DNA from: Uranotaenia lowii
Lineage: Eukaryota > Arthropoda > Insecta > Diptera > Culicidae
NCBI RefSeq assembly: GCF_029784155.1
Contig: NC_073693.1
Location: forward strand, 159,600,887 to 159,664,886
Length of the DNA: 64,000 nucleotides
Direction: 5' to 3'
The notes beneath the pieces were generated by a model, which saw only the letters and a list, made by a program, of their open reading frames with translations, did no database searches and was not told the origin of the DNA. The translations under genes and the position numbers were made by a program. Shown here piece after piece: positions 1 through 12,320 of the stretch (position 1 is the stretch's first letter; every line of letters begins with the position of its first letter).

Positions 1-37
1 GTTTCTGGTTCTCAACTAAAGACAATAAGTTTTACAC

Positions 38-535
38 GCCCCCATGAGGGGCTCTATTGGCACTGGCGGCGCATCAGCTGCATTTGCCAGGGGGCCAATT
101 TCTAAGTTACGTGCTACCCCATATTTATGTTAGCTTGCAGAAACTACAGTAGCTTTTCTCCACCAGGGTCCATGCACCGTTCGTTAAAGATGTCCAAGAT
201 GGCTGGACCAGAGAACCTGTTGTGACCGACATTTCCTCATCAGATAAGTATGCCCCCAGTAGGGGCGCAATTGGCTAGAAGCGGCAGTCAGCCGTTAATG
301 CCAGGGGGCGATATCATAGTTACGTTTTCCCTAACCACAAGTAGCATGAAGAAATTGTCGTATTATTCTCTTCGACAGGGCTTCAGGAAATTTGGAATCG
401 CATTTGGAACGTCGCGATATTTTACGGTTCGGCTGCTGGAACACTTCAGTATCTTCAGCCCCCGCGAGGGGCGCACTCTGGTTTTGACGAAATTATAATT
501 CGTTGATGCCTGGGGGCCACAGTGAAAGTTATGTA
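38..535. repeat. Three GC-rich ~210-bp tandem units
   Basis: Three diverged units start at about 38, 252 and 458. Each opens with GCCCCC, four variable bases (ATGA, AGTA, GCGA) and GGGGC, which can form a small hairpin. About 45 bp later each has GCC(A/T)GGGGGC, then AAGTTA(C/T)G. A weaker shared piece (CTCCA-CAGG-type) lies between units near 160-172, 380-395 and 577-589. The region is clearly more GC-rich than the rest of the window. No open frame of convincing length or family crosses it. It could be regulatory DNA, part of a non-coding exon, or the edge of an element cut by the window start. Confidence 0.6.
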
Positions 536-540
536 GTAAT

Positions 541-1262
541 GATAATTTAGTTAATCCAGAGTCAAACGTGTTTGTCTCCAGCAGGATCGTCTTACTTCCC
601 AGTACAAGGAGGTCATCATCAGTCAGTTGAAGAGGTATTACATCAGGGCACGAGTGCCAATACTCATCGAATTCAATGCATGGTAGCGCCTGAAATATCG
701 ATTCGACGACAGTCCCACAAGCCCCAGCTGACTGGAAAGGAGGAGCCCGACTAGATCATAGTGTCTAGCATGCCAGTGAAAAAATATCGTGTTGAGTGAA
801 CTCAAGGCGGGCGGTATGTTCGCGCCAAAAAGCAGCAGCACAAACCAAGCGCAATCACAACTCATCATTTCTACTTCCCACAAGCAGCATCCTTTGGTAC
901 ATTCCTGCCACACGCATCAGCAGTGATAACTACCAAAGTGCGGTGCGTGTGTGCACCTATTAGGTATTCAATAAGTAGTGTAGGCAAGAGAATAGGCGAT
1001 AGCTGTTCGGCATTTTTACTAACTGCTGACGGCCACAAGATCAGATAGAATCAATAAACCACCCGTATCGTTCGCATTAAAATACAGTCCGCTGTTCTAT
1101 TGTTGTATCGTCCAGAAATAAAATCCGTGAGCGTATCACAGTGCCGTTTTAATTGATTGTCGTTTGAATTTCACATGTCGGAAAAGTTCCGTGGTTTACC
1201 GTACCAGCGATTAGAAGGGATTGGCCTTAACAATTATATTCATAGTATATTTGATTTTATTA
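541..1262. other. No gene seen; moderately GC-rich unique sequence
   Basis: Open frames here are under 100 codons and resemble no family I recognise. Composition is closer to unique DNA than to the repeats further right, so part of a host regulatory region or untranslated exon cannot be excluded. Confidence 0.4.
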
Positions 1263-1395
1263 CTAGCTGACCAGGTGTGCTTTGCTACACCTTCCAAAAA
1301 TAAATTAAATTTGTTAAAATAATTGAAACTTAGTTTTATTCTTAGGCAGCATTTCAAACAGCATTTCACCATAATTTGAAAGCAAACGCTTTAAA
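1263..1395 (-). mobile_element. Helitron-like 3' end, copy 1
   Basis: Read on the minus strand the block ends in GGTCAG-CTAG followed by a host T. Just before it is a short hairpin, GGTGT(AGCAAAGC)ACACC. CTRR at the 3' end, a hairpin a few bases upstream and an adjacent T are the known Helitron signature. About 130 bp are shared with 29704-29830. Only the end is recognisable; no Rep/helicase is present, so this would be a non-autonomous copy. Confidence 0.45.
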
Positions 1396-1433
1396 ATGAG
1401 AGCTGCAACTGGAGTTTTTGAATTTCAGTATTG

Positions 1434-2372
1434 GAGAGTGGGGATACTTTTCTTATTTTCAGCATATCTTTTTGGAAAAATTTAGCAACTCGCCGTCTTT
1501 GACATTTTCTGACAGCTTATTACTTCAAGTTTCTATGCTCCAAAACTTAGAACGCTACTTGAACCCGTTGATGAACTAGAAGCATTATCGTGGGAGTAAA
1601 AAAATTGCGATTTTTCTGAAGTTAGGGGAGACTTGATCCCCTATTCAAGAAGACTTGATCTTTTATTCAGGACGCCCTAATCCTTGTATAAAAATCAAAC
1701 AAAACCCCAAGATAGAATGTTAATTGATTATTTCGGTCATGTTTGTTCTCATTTCACAATTAATAGCAGACATAAGAAGAAAATTCTATAACTTTGTCTC
1801 AACGCTAATAACATTGCATACTTAAAGACGCTATTTTTTATAATTAAGAGAAAATTAATTATTTTTGCTCTTTTCTTCAGACAATTGTTTGATAAATATT
1901 AGTTTTTGGATAAATATTGGTAATTTCGTAATCAGCAATCAAAACGATCAATTCAGAAGAAAAATATGCCGTTTGGAAGGGGGATCAATTGTACCCATAA
2001 TCAACATTTTAGAAAACTTTTTCTGAAAAAAGTTGAGAGTTTTCCATTGCTTTGAAAATATGGCATTATGAAGTTCATTTTACGTTCGAACGATTGATAC
2101 ATTGGAACAAATATTTTTTTCATAATTTTCCCATCTAAGGAACATTTTAAAGTGATGAAAAAAGATCTTCAAGTTACATTTTGTGAAATTTTTCAAACAA
2201 AGTTCAATTAATCAAACAATTATTTTGTTAAAATTTTTTAAACTACAAGCATTGTTATTTTGCTCATTTTGGCACATTTTTCTAGAACATTTGATCTTTG
2301 TAAGACATTCCAGTTTCGAGATATAGCTAAGGAATCAAGTATCCCCAGGGATCAAGTATCCTCATTCTCCCC
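1434..2372. mobile_element. TIR element family A (GGGGAGA...TTGATCCC ends)
   Basis: The left terminus at 1625 reads GGGGAGACTTGATCCC. The right terminus at 2350-2372 is its inverted counterpart (GGGATCAAGTATCCTCATTC then TCCCC), with TA on both outer sides. A related end (GGAGAGTGGGGATACTT) lies at 1434, so either the element is longer or two copies abut. No transposase frame is visible, so this is a MITE or an internally deleted copy. A lone right end of the same family is at 28345-28375. Confidence 0.55.
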
Positions 2373-2392
2373 TACAAATTTGACTTAATTAT

Positions 2393-2960
2393 ATTTACCG
2401 TAATCCGGGGTAATATTGATCAGTTTTCCCAATATTTTTTGATTATTCTTCCTATTAAGCGGAATGTGGCATGTTTCATATTTTTAAAACCAGTACTGGA
2501 CTCTTATGAAAGTAAAACATGGTTGCAAAAATTTATTGGACTACTTTGAATTTGATTTAAAAATCGATTTCTTTGCTGTTCAGGAATTGATACTTTGGGG
2601 TTCCATTGATCAGTCTACATTTTTACGATTTTAACGAGTTTCAGTTATCATAAAGGATACAAAACACCATCATAATAGTTTACAAATTCTAATTTTTCAA
2701 TTTTACCTGGCTTTCAAACGTTTTCTTCTAATAACATTTCTTATTGGAAAAAACGATGATGCTGCATACATCTAGGGGCAAAAAATATTATAATTGCTAA
2801 ATAGTTTTAGCATCAAAATACAAGTGAAATTTTACCTTCACACATTCCCCTAGGCCCTCCCTCTATTTTAATTTTAATTTTTTCTTCAAAGTTAATCATT
2901 TGATAGGATTCCTATCCATTTGTCCAATAAGAGCTTAGTCTAGGAAAATGTTCTTACTTT
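2393..2960. repeat. Dispersed repeat, shared with 25130-25870
   Basis: The segment around AAACCAGTACTGGAC and ACATGGTTGCA recurs in the same order at 25200-25270, and flanking similarity continues on both sides with indels. No frame and no clear termini are visible, so its class is unknown. Confidence 0.5.
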
Positions 2961-3285
2961 TTAAATATCATAAATTGATCATTAAATTACTATAAAAATA
3001 GCACTATATCTATACATATACAACGCATAAAAGTTGTTATTCACATTCAACCACCCGTTTGCTTCTAAATACTTTTTGATATCATCAGGAAAGCTGTTTG
3101 TTGGCGAGCTTTAAAAAAATGGATATTTTAAGATTTTGAAATTGCACTTTTACTAACAGAAAACAATTTCAAATACAAACCAAATTTTGTCTATTTGATA
3201 CTCAATTAATAGGCTTTCAAACGTCGAAAAAAGTTTTCAAAAATTCAAACTTTAGACTAAGTTATTGATGATAATGTGGATGAAT

Positions 3286-3960
3286 TTATTGATGAGTTTT
3301 CCAATCATGCCAAATAGAATATGAAGACTTTCCTCCTTCTTTCCGACTCCACCCAGAAACAAGGGAGGGTCTCAAATTATTCGTATGCAAACCACCTCTA
3401 TTCCTTTTTCTTGATAAGTTCTCGATTTTTACCAACAAACTTGTATGGAAGCTGTGAGTAGTCATAATGCCAATGAACAAACCCCAGCGGGTGGTTCCCC
3501 ATCAGTTAATAATTGGCGATTCCACAGAAGCCCTGATTAGTTAATAAATTTTAAAGCTATACAACACAATTTAAATAGAACTCCCTTTGTCCCTCTCTTC
3601 TTCACACTACAATACAGAAAGGTTTGTAACAATCCTAAAAGCTTATCTCGTGCTCAAATACCTTCCCATGTAAAAATCACGTTAATGATTGAAACTTATA
3701 GACATGGCACATAACAACTTGAAGTGATGCCAAAAGCACTTGTCCTGGCATGAAATCTAGCAATTTTTTATACTGCAAATTACTACATTTTTATTTGTTT
3801 AAGCAAAAAGTGCAAATTAAATTCATATGGATAAGCTGTAACCCAATGAATCAAAGAAAAGAATGGTTTTTAATGAAAAAAAATGCTTAAATTATGTTAA
3901 ATATTCGACTGAATCACAGCAGCTTTCTTTTTTTTTGTGCTGAGGGTCTTTTTCAAGACT
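3286..3960. repeat. Dispersed repeat family (CCTCCTTCTTTCC type), copy 1
   Basis: Shares long diverged stretches with 33080-33640 (for example AACAAACTTGTATGGAAGC and CAGAAAGGTTTGTAACAATC) and shorter ones with 30628-30722, 36116-36500 and 37210-37640. It consists of C/T-rich blocks separated by AT-rich spacers. No coding potential is seen. It is probably an old mosquito repeat of unknown class. Confidence 0.5.
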
Positions 3961-6900
3961 TTTCAAATCATTAACAATCGATTGAAAAGCATATTTTCAA
4001 AAATTGATTGGATAAAAAAATCTGTCCATGCCTCGAAGGTGGTATAAATATTTTCTAAAAATTTTCGTGTAAGCATCACAAAAAACCTCAAAATGATGTT
4101 TTTGCGCCGAGAAAGGTAAAAGTTATCAAAAATTTTTTTACTTCTTTTTTTATATTTCAATCTTAATTTAAATTTAGATAAACGAATTTTACCATGGTAG
4201 AACATTTATAAATCTAAGAAAAATATGTGATTCTTTAAATAAAATCAATTATCGTTTGTTGCATAACTAAAACAGTTCTCAAAAACTCCTGTAGAAGATT
4301 AAATATGCAAAAATGTTGACAAAATGATATTTCTAAGTCTAACGATATTTTAATCATACTCTGGAGACACATTTTTACGAATTATCTTAAAGGTCAAATC
4401 AATGGTGCGTTTCCTTTAAAAGAAACTCTTATATATTTTTACTTTTGAAAATTAGCAGAGAGTAAACGCAGGTCGAAAATGAACTGTCAGTGTAAAAGAT
4501 GTTCTAGAAAACATGTTTGCCACACCACCCATTATCCAAACATACGATCATCAAACAACCATCACATGCTGGAAGCAACAATGAAAAGTTTGATTGCAAA
4601 ACACACAAAACGATTTCTGCTTCAACGATTAGCAACGAGAAATCGCTGTTAAAAACCTTCAAAACAACCAGAGGCCGAAAAAGAAATTGATCTCGGTAGA
4701 ATGAGTGGCTCCAGAGAGTAAACACTGTGAACCGAACCTGCACAAACCGCACCGTACTGTTTGTGGTAAATTCCTACTTTCTCTCCGGCTTTTGCTCGTT
4801 AAATATTTTCCTCAAGTAAATTTTAAATGAATTGCTTAGGATGAGTCTATTTTATTGAAAAAAATAAATTATAGATAATTTCGAACATCAACGTTTGCTT
4901 TTCTGAATTTTATTTTTTTTAACTGAATTTCAAAAATAACAGAACTGTAGCTCTGTAAAATTCGGTTTTAATTAGCATTGAAAGAAAAATATCTAAAGCA
5001 TGGTAAAGCCTAGTAAAACGGGAAAGGCAAACTGTAGCCAGGTCGAGATGCAGCAGCAGGTTGTGGTATTTCACTTTGTCTTCACATACCACCCTCCGGA
5101 AAACTTTCCTTTGCGGTTCACACACTGGAGAATCTGGCGAAGACAACGCCTTCGCGTGGAAAATGCGGGCAATGATGGCCAAGGGCAGTGGTTTTTTTGC
5201 TGTGCTTGTGGAAAGGCTCCCATTTTTGAAATTCTCAAGATTGGTGGAGATTCAATTAGGAAATGAGCTTCGATGGGTGTATGAGTATGAATATGGGAGG
5301 CAGGAAAACTTTAGAACAATAGAGAAACTTAATCCAAACAGGGCGACGGCAAACATCAGTAGCTGAAGTTATCGCAAGAATGTTTTCTTTGCTGGTTCAA
5401 CTTTGATGGTGCAGCTAAGATGCTGGTGTAATGTTAGAGTAAAGGTAAGGTCTCCGTTTCCTTAATGGACTTGAAAAATTCATATTTGTCTTTCAATGCT
5501 CTTTTTTTTATGAAGCAAGCTTGCAAACAAAAGAATTGAAATCATGTTGATATTACCACTGACCACACTGACTGGACACTTCGATTTTTTTTGCAAATTG
5601 TTTTCTTCTAAAGTTGTTTCGAATCTTCAGCAGAGTCTTTTAGTGCTCTAATATGTATTATTAGCCTACTTGGTTCAATAATTTAGCTGAATCGAAAGAT
5701 TCTCTATAACTCAAAAACGGTTCGTATAATACGGTTACCGTGGTTGACCTAAAGGAAATCTGCTGAACGCTTTGGTTAAGTCTTTAAGTGACCATTCCGG
5801 TCCAAAATTCTGTTTATGTTATGTTTGATCCAATTGACCGTCTGGGAGTTTGCAAAAGAGAGAGAATGTCATGGACCCATTTTTTGTATGTTCGTAATTC
5901 GGTCTTATTTAGAGGAAATCGTCTAGCACCGGTAGTCTATATTGCTGTCATCGCACAGTTATCGATTTCAAAATTCCCAATCGTTTAACGCCTTTGTTTC
6001 AAATTTATGCAAATTTGAAACAGGATTTAAGAAAATACAACCGACCGATTCTGACGTTTGGGGTTCACGGTGAGAAAATTTTACCCAACGGTGATTATTT
6101 TCACACATGTTTGGGTAACATTGGGTGTGATAGTTGTTTCTTTTTGAGAATATTTTTCCCGCTTCAACCAGCCTATATGTAACATAAATTGAGAAAAGAT
6201 TTTAATACAAACCATATAAAGTAGAAAAAAGCATGTCACACAATTCTTGACTTAGTAATAAAAAATAAACAGCTTTGGCCTCAGCGAATAAGTGAGCCCA
6301 GTCAGCGTTTCTCGAGTTCAAACCTTATATGAATAAGAAAGGGAGAATAACAGAAGCATCCTAATGAAATTAACGCAAAGCAACCATAAACTTTAGAAAA
6401 AATAAGTGAAAGGGCCGATCTATGTCAAAAGGTTTTAACAATTGGATCTCCACGAACGAACATAACGAAATTTCACGGTTTTATATTAAAACATTGACTA
6501 CACTTTTTTTTTCTAAGAATCATGTCTTCTTAGAAAAAAAAAATCATTTCAATGTCTGGCTAAAAAAGCTGTCGACATTACAAACAACTCATAATCATGA
6601 AAATTTGACTTAAAAAAGCGTAAAAGTAGCATGTTTGCAAACCTGTTTAGTCCATTCGATTCCCATAAATGATCGATTATAATTGTGTTTTCGTAGATTT
6701 TTAAAAATAAACAAATAGAAAACTCCAAAGACTTTTTCTCAGAAATCAAAATTACTCGCGGTCTTCGGGAAAATTGATCACTGCGTTAAAACCTTTATTT
6801 TCAAAATATTGATAATGTTTCAAAGCTATGCCAAAGAATTGTTCAAAAATGAATTTTTACCTATTTTCAAAAGGTATCTCGAAAACAAGAGCTGATAAAC

Positions 6901-7117
6901 TAAATGAATATTTGAAATCAGCACCCCAAAATGAGTCAATTTAAAAAAAATTTTTTTTTGTTTCAATTAACCTTTGTTTTCTCGCTGTGTAGTCATTTTG
7001 CCTTTAAAGTTAATGAAATTCTGGTAGAATAATTAAAATGACGGCTCTATCAAAAGTCATATTCGTATTTAGAAAGAATTTTAAGATGTTGGATTGTGTG
7101 AAACTCAAACTTTTTTA
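3961..7117. other. No gene or element boundary recognised
   Basis: AT-rich sequence. The part from 4480 to 5450 is less AT-rich and holds overlapping open frames on both strands (about 4504-4752, 4919-5182, 5000-5366), but none has a recognisable domain or convincing splice context. They are more likely chance frames than exons. Confidence 0.4.
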
Positions 7118-7968
7118 AGGGGAGAGTGGGGTAACGTTGTCCATTCAAAATCTCTCAGCTGTGTGTTGAGATAAAAATTTCGATCCAACTGTCATCGTCA
7201 TTGCTTTGCGTAGGCATGTTTTTCTATATGTTGTTGACTTATGATGCGTACAATGCTTCTTTTATTCAACTAGCCTAGAAAAATGTAGTAACATAATTAA
7301 TTAAGCACCCCCAAATTGCTTCCGTGGGAGATCTAAAGTATATAACGAAAATATGCTCATACGATTATGATCTTAGTTTTGTCATGTTCTTTCACGTGGA
7401 AAAGGAATATTTGTTGAAACATAAATAAGTCACACAAACGCAACCAATTTGCAAATCATAACTTGCGTATCCTTTGCCACCTATATTTTGATGTTTTTCT
7501 ACACATTCAAAACTTAAAATACGCTTTTCCTATCTGCAAAGTTTTGAAAGAGTTATGAAAAATTGAGTTATGAAAAGTTATGAAAAAATGAGCCAGATTT
7601 TAAGAACTATTCGATCATACACAACTCTCATTTGTAACTATTTCGTCATCTGAAATTGCTTTAAAATAACATAATGAATTATGAAATTTCAGTTTTGGGT
7701 TAACTCATAAACTTTGCAAGCTATCTAGACAATTTGGATTTGTTGGCCCACGTTTCCCCACCGTTTTAAAAAATCCAATAAAAATTTCTATTTTCAAATC
7801 AGCGAGAACTCGGGAAATTAAGGTATTGAAAAAATAAAAAAAAAAATGCCTAATGATACCTTGAAAATGTAGAAAACTATTCCATTTATTTTTTCCTCTC
7901 TTTATCTTTTATGATAAAGAAGTTATGAAGCAAAGAAAAAAAGTGACCCATGATACTCCACTCTCCCT
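7118..7968. mobile_element. TIR element family B, copy 1
   Basis: Left end AGGGGAGAGTGGGGTAAC and right end (inverted) AGGGAGAGTGGAGTATCAT. TA is present directly outside both ends. The interior is about 75-80 percent similar by eye to the outer parts of 12321-13217. No transposase is visible. It is probably a non-autonomous DNA transposon; the superfamily is not determined, though TA flanks would suit a Tc1/mariner-type target. Confidence 0.6.
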
Positions 7969-8029
7969 TACATATATCAATAAAAATATTTACGCCAGTA
8001 AAGTTGCAGTTGCTCTTAACGTATTAAAC

Positions 8030-8560
8030 TGACTTGATTTGGGGTCATTTTTGAATTTCTCCCCTAGGGTCTTATAAACTTCGTTTTCGTTCAATATTCA
8101 TCCATGATTTTTTACAGAATTTATAAGTAACGTATATGTACATGAGTAAATTTAAACTTTTAGGTTTGTATTGGAAAACTGAATATTTTGTGCTGGAAAA
8201 TCAAGCTCATTTTTGTTTCTGCTGTGGGACCGAGTTTGCTTATGGTTTTTGTACCAATTTATAAAGTCTCCGAAATAAATTTCCCGCTGAACAACTTTGT
8301 TGAAGACCATAACTTCGTATCAAACTAGGCAAAAAAGTTATTAGCTGTTGAATATGTCTTTAGGCTTTAAAAAAAAAGGTCAATTCAATTGACAAGACTG
8401 CTTCTGCCTAGTGAGGTTTTGCTCGAATTTAATTCATACATTAGTGCAATACCACCAGCAGTGATGTCAAATGAATTGAATGTTTTTCAATGCCAAAAGA
8501 CATACCTATATATTCAACAGCTGATCTTTTTTGACTGATAAGAAACGAAGTTCAATTAAG
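8030..8560. repeat. Dispersed repeat shared with 22345-22727
   Basis: Co-linear similarity with the second copy: GGGGTCATTTTTGAATTTCTC, CATCCATGATTTTTT, AACTTTTAGGTTTGTAT, then CTGAACAACTTTGTTGAAGA. The copies differ by many indels, so the insertion is old. No protein is visible. Confidence 0.5.
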
Positions 8561-9222
8561 TTGTTAAACATTAATATTCCTTTATAAAATTTATAAATTG
8601 GCACAAAAACTATAAGCAGGTTCTATAGAAAAAGTAAAAATGAGGATGATTTTTCATGAAAAAATTCTACGTTCTCACTTTTCTGCTTGATGATGATAAA
8701 AAAAAATAATCAAAATGTATTTTCAACCTTTTTGTAAAGTTTTTATTTAGCGCTGGTATTATTTCGAACAGCTGAAAAAAATATGTGTTCTTCAAATTCG
8801 AAAACACGAACATTAAAAAAAACAGTGCGATATTATTATCCTTCAGGTTCTCAGCATGAGTTAATTTTGTTCGACTTATGTTTTTTGTTTGTTTTTGCTG
8901 TCTAACATGCTGAGAACAGTAAGCGTCCATTAAAAAGGGGCTCGAATTAATTTCTTGGTAAGGGTGAAATTGGTGGGCCGGTAAAAAAATAAAAATAAAA
9001 TAAAAATGTGGGTAACGGGTGGCAACAAAAATTTTGGAATTTTCTTTGAGGCCCTGAAACTTAAACATAAGCGAGCTCAGAGAAGAATGAGAGTGTGTAA
9101 ATGTGGCGAGTTCCACTGTTTACCACTGTTTATTCTACTTCCGCAAAAACTACTCGCAAGCAAGGTAGTGGCAGACCAGTGAAAATTGTGGACACAAAAG
9201 AACTTCGTTCTCTTTCTCGTGC
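8561..9222. other. No gene supported
   Basis: A 149-codon open frame on the minus strand (8667-9116) is of low complexity, has no recognisable domain and lies in AT-rich DNA. I treat it as chance. Confidence 0.4.
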
Positions 9223-10219
9223 CTTTAACCAGGGTGGCCAGCGAACCGTATAAACCGGGAATTTGAAAGGTGACCGGGAAAACCGGGATAAAAACGGGAA
9301 TTTCAAATAAAAACTGGGAAATTTATTTATGGATCATCAAATCCTAATAAATCCTAAAATACATTCATTTCATCATGACGGAACTCTCTTTCAGAAACTT
9401 TACAATGTAATGCCGTTTTTTCCATGATTGTTGACCATTTTAGCAGGAAAATGTCGGGATTTTATATAAATGAGTAAAATGTCGGAAAAAGTCGTTAATA
9501 TTTGAAAAATTGAGAGTTTTGAACTGAGTGCATACTTTTGTCGAGCAAAACTTTCGTAGAAAAATTTCTCGGTGATGTGATGTGTATTTATTTGTTGAAA
9601 ACAGATAGTTTTCAATCTATCACACATCTCGAAAACTAAGATTTAAGCTCATCATCTATCTTCTAACTATTATTATACACTATTTCAGAATCGATGACGT
9701 TGGAATCTGCATCAGGAGCTCATTTTCTTCAGAAAAACACGTTATGCTGAAACAAATTTTGGAGAAATCAACAGAAATCTAACAAACACATTATATCTGG
9801 GGGAGTTATTTTGAAGAGTCCGACTAAAATATCGGATTAATTTGGTGAAAATAATGGAATTTTAAAAGAACGTTGAAAAAGCGATATGAATTCACTTAGA
9901 TATCCGTGAAGTCTTAACTCGGTCGACAAATTGTCTGAAAAGCTTTTTTTTTACAAAAAAGTAATGTCCTTTGGAAGTTTTTAAATATATTGAACAATGA
10001 GAATTTTTTACGTGACTGTACTAATTTTCAGCTGTTTTCAATTGACAGTACCTCAAAAATATAAAAAATCATATCCATACATCCATATTTTCATTTGAGT
10101 GATAAAATATTGAAAAAAAGGTTTAAAAAAAAATCAAATATTTTGTTTTTGTTTTATGTAGGGAAGAGTTATATAACGTGGGCCATGGGGAAACGTGAGC
10201 CACTCTAAATATCTTAGCT

Positions 10220-12320
10220 TGTAACCGGAGGCGGTCCGGTTGGGGGAGTTTTTAAAAGGGGTAGGTAAGTGGCCGATTTATGCGCCACTCCCCAGAGGGA
10301 GATCTTCCACCTGTTTTGCTTTGCCCGGCTATGAGACCTATCCGCAGGGCGGGTATAGTCCTTAGTTTTAACCCAAATAAGATTAAGCCCCCAACTGTCC
10401 CTGGGATCCTCAACAGTTGATCGATGCCAACCGAATGTTCGGTGGTATTCCGCCTGAACGTACCACCGTTGTTGTAGAGGTGGCGCTTCGGCTGGCGTGT
10501 TTTGTCACGAGTCGGTGATATGCAGTACCGGAAGTGTGATCTGAATCTGCTTTTTGGGATTAGAATTAGAACACGCTTCGCACTATAAACTTTCCGCAAT
10601 AATTTACCTAAGGATTTTCTGAATCGTACTTTCAAGAAAACTCCTATGATCCTGAAGCACTTTATTGGCGAACGCTTCACTATACTGTAGTAGTCGCTCA
10701 TTCCCTAGAATAGGAGACACGTTATTCTCCTTGCTCGTACAGCATACGACTGACTGACTCCCCGATTACTCGGCCAGTCGTTCATAATCGTTGTTAGTTA
10801 CATTCACACATACTTTGGTTCAGAGGTGAATATATACAGTGCTGCCAAACAGAGTAGTACGATACTACATATACTACGGGGGAAAACGATAAAATTAATT
10901 CCACTAAAAACCCAAAGGGTAGAAAATTCACATTTTAAGCTCTACCTTTAATAAGAGCACACGACTCGCGGATTATAGTACCCGGTCCTGCCTCTACCAC
11001 AAACTAGGACAAAATGGACGAGTCAAGGTATCAATCCCTCAAAAGCGAGTCCATACATTTCTTCAAAATTCGTGCCGACTCTCGAAGTCACGAATTTCTC
11101 CGAAAAAAGCATTTCTTTTCAAAACTCAAATTTTCGGTTGCCCATCGATCCCGAGGCGTCGAACGAAAATTGAGAATCGAAGTTCGGCTGAGATTTAAAA
11201 TTATAAGAATAAAAAGAAGAACGTCTTTCCTCTTTTTGGATCAGATTCATACACGGACAAAGCATCCCAAACGGTCATCGCCCTCTAAAGGTATATATAT
11301 CATATATCAAATTTAGAAAACTCCAAATTTAGAAAATATGATTATAATTTTAATGGCATGCGCGGCGGAATGAAAACTAGAGAGAATTTATTTTACAGAA
11401 ATTTGAAAGAAAGGTGGATAGACAGGCATTAGTGCGCCAATAGGAGAAAGCTTGATAGGTGTTGAAATTTTAGGCTAGAGGGCATGTTGATGAAAAGCTC
11501 CCATGAATTGCTCCCGCCTTTGCTCTTCACTAGCTTACTATACATGAGAAACTCAGAAAGAGAATTCCCATGTATAGCGAGCCCAGTGGTTTGAGAGCGT
11601 GTTTTCACGCACACTTCAAACGAGCAAAAACGTAGCAACCCATGGGCCTAACTGAGCTTTCCTTATGCGAGAACAGTTCTATCGACGTTGCCATCTTTTC
11701 AGATTCGCTGCGAATAGTTGCTACTTGTCGATTTTTTCGCATTTCACATTTTATCTATTCCGCGTTTCTTACTTTTTGGCCAAGTGTCTATTTTTGAACC
11801 GTATTTTCTACGGCTAGTGAAGAGCAAAGGCGGGAGCAATTCATGGGAGCTTTTCATCAACATGCCCTCTAGCCTAAAATTTCAACACCTATCAAGCTTT
11901 CTCCTATTGGCGCACTAATGCCTGTCTATCCACCTTTCTTTCAAATTTCTGTAAAATAAATTCTCTCTAGTTTTCATTCCGCCGCGCATGCCATTAAAAT
12001 TATAATCATACAAATTACGGCGATTAAAATCATATAACAATTTAGAAAATAGCCGCCCCCGCTAGGCAACAGAACTCATTCAATATTGCAGCGGCTAAAA
12101 TGACTAAGCGAGGACACAGTCACTTGCGGAAAAGCTTTTTAGAAGACGGCGGCAAATTTGAGTACTGGTCGGCTGGAAATGTTTGTGAGTGATTATACGG
12201 TGGGTTCTCTCTTCTAATCTCTCGATAAAATAATGTCTTCGTTCACGGAGTTTTAATAAAAGTTAACGCTAAATTGAATTAAGAAATAAATGAAATTTCT
12301 CAATTTTGCTTCCTGTTACA
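10220..12320. mobile_element. TGTAAC...GTTACA element (solo LTR or TIR transposon)
   Basis: Begins TGTAACCGGAGGC and ends with the inverse of TGTAACAGGAAGC. The target AGCT is duplicated at 10216-10219 and 12321-12324. Copy 1 of the host element shows the empty site (CAGCTGTGTG). TG...CA ends plus a 4-bp duplication fit a solo Ty3/gypsy-type LTR of about 1.4 kb once the foldback is removed, and AATAAA motifs near 12250 would fit an R/U5 region. The extended inverted match of 11 of 13 bases would also fit a DNA transposon. No protein is recognised; a 149-codon minus-strand frame (10252-10701) has no known domain. Confidence 0.55.
11337..12010. mobile_element. Foldback element with 198-bp inverted arms
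   Basis: Arms 11337-11534 and 11813-12010 are reverse complements; I saw no mismatch over the stretches compared. The 278-bp centre is unique. Related ~21-bp direct repeats (ATCATATA-CAATTTAGAAAA type) lie outside the arms at 11299-11320 and 12029-12049, possibly an old target duplication. Similar short frames read from each arm are a consequence of the inverted repeat and not genes. Long perfect arms suggest either a young foldback/MITE or gene conversion between arms. Confidence 0.75.

Noticed and set aside
5000..5366. Overlapping 88- and 101-codon frames as host exons
   Set aside because: They overlap in different frames and with a minus-strand frame, have no recognisable domain, and show no convincing splice sites or start context.
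8667..9116. 149-codon minus-strand frame
   Set aside because: AT-rich, F/K/N-rich translation typical of chance frames; no family resemblance.
11429..11918. Two frames sharing the same C-terminal 34 residues
   Set aside because: They arise from the two arms of the foldback at 11337-12010 and are not genes.
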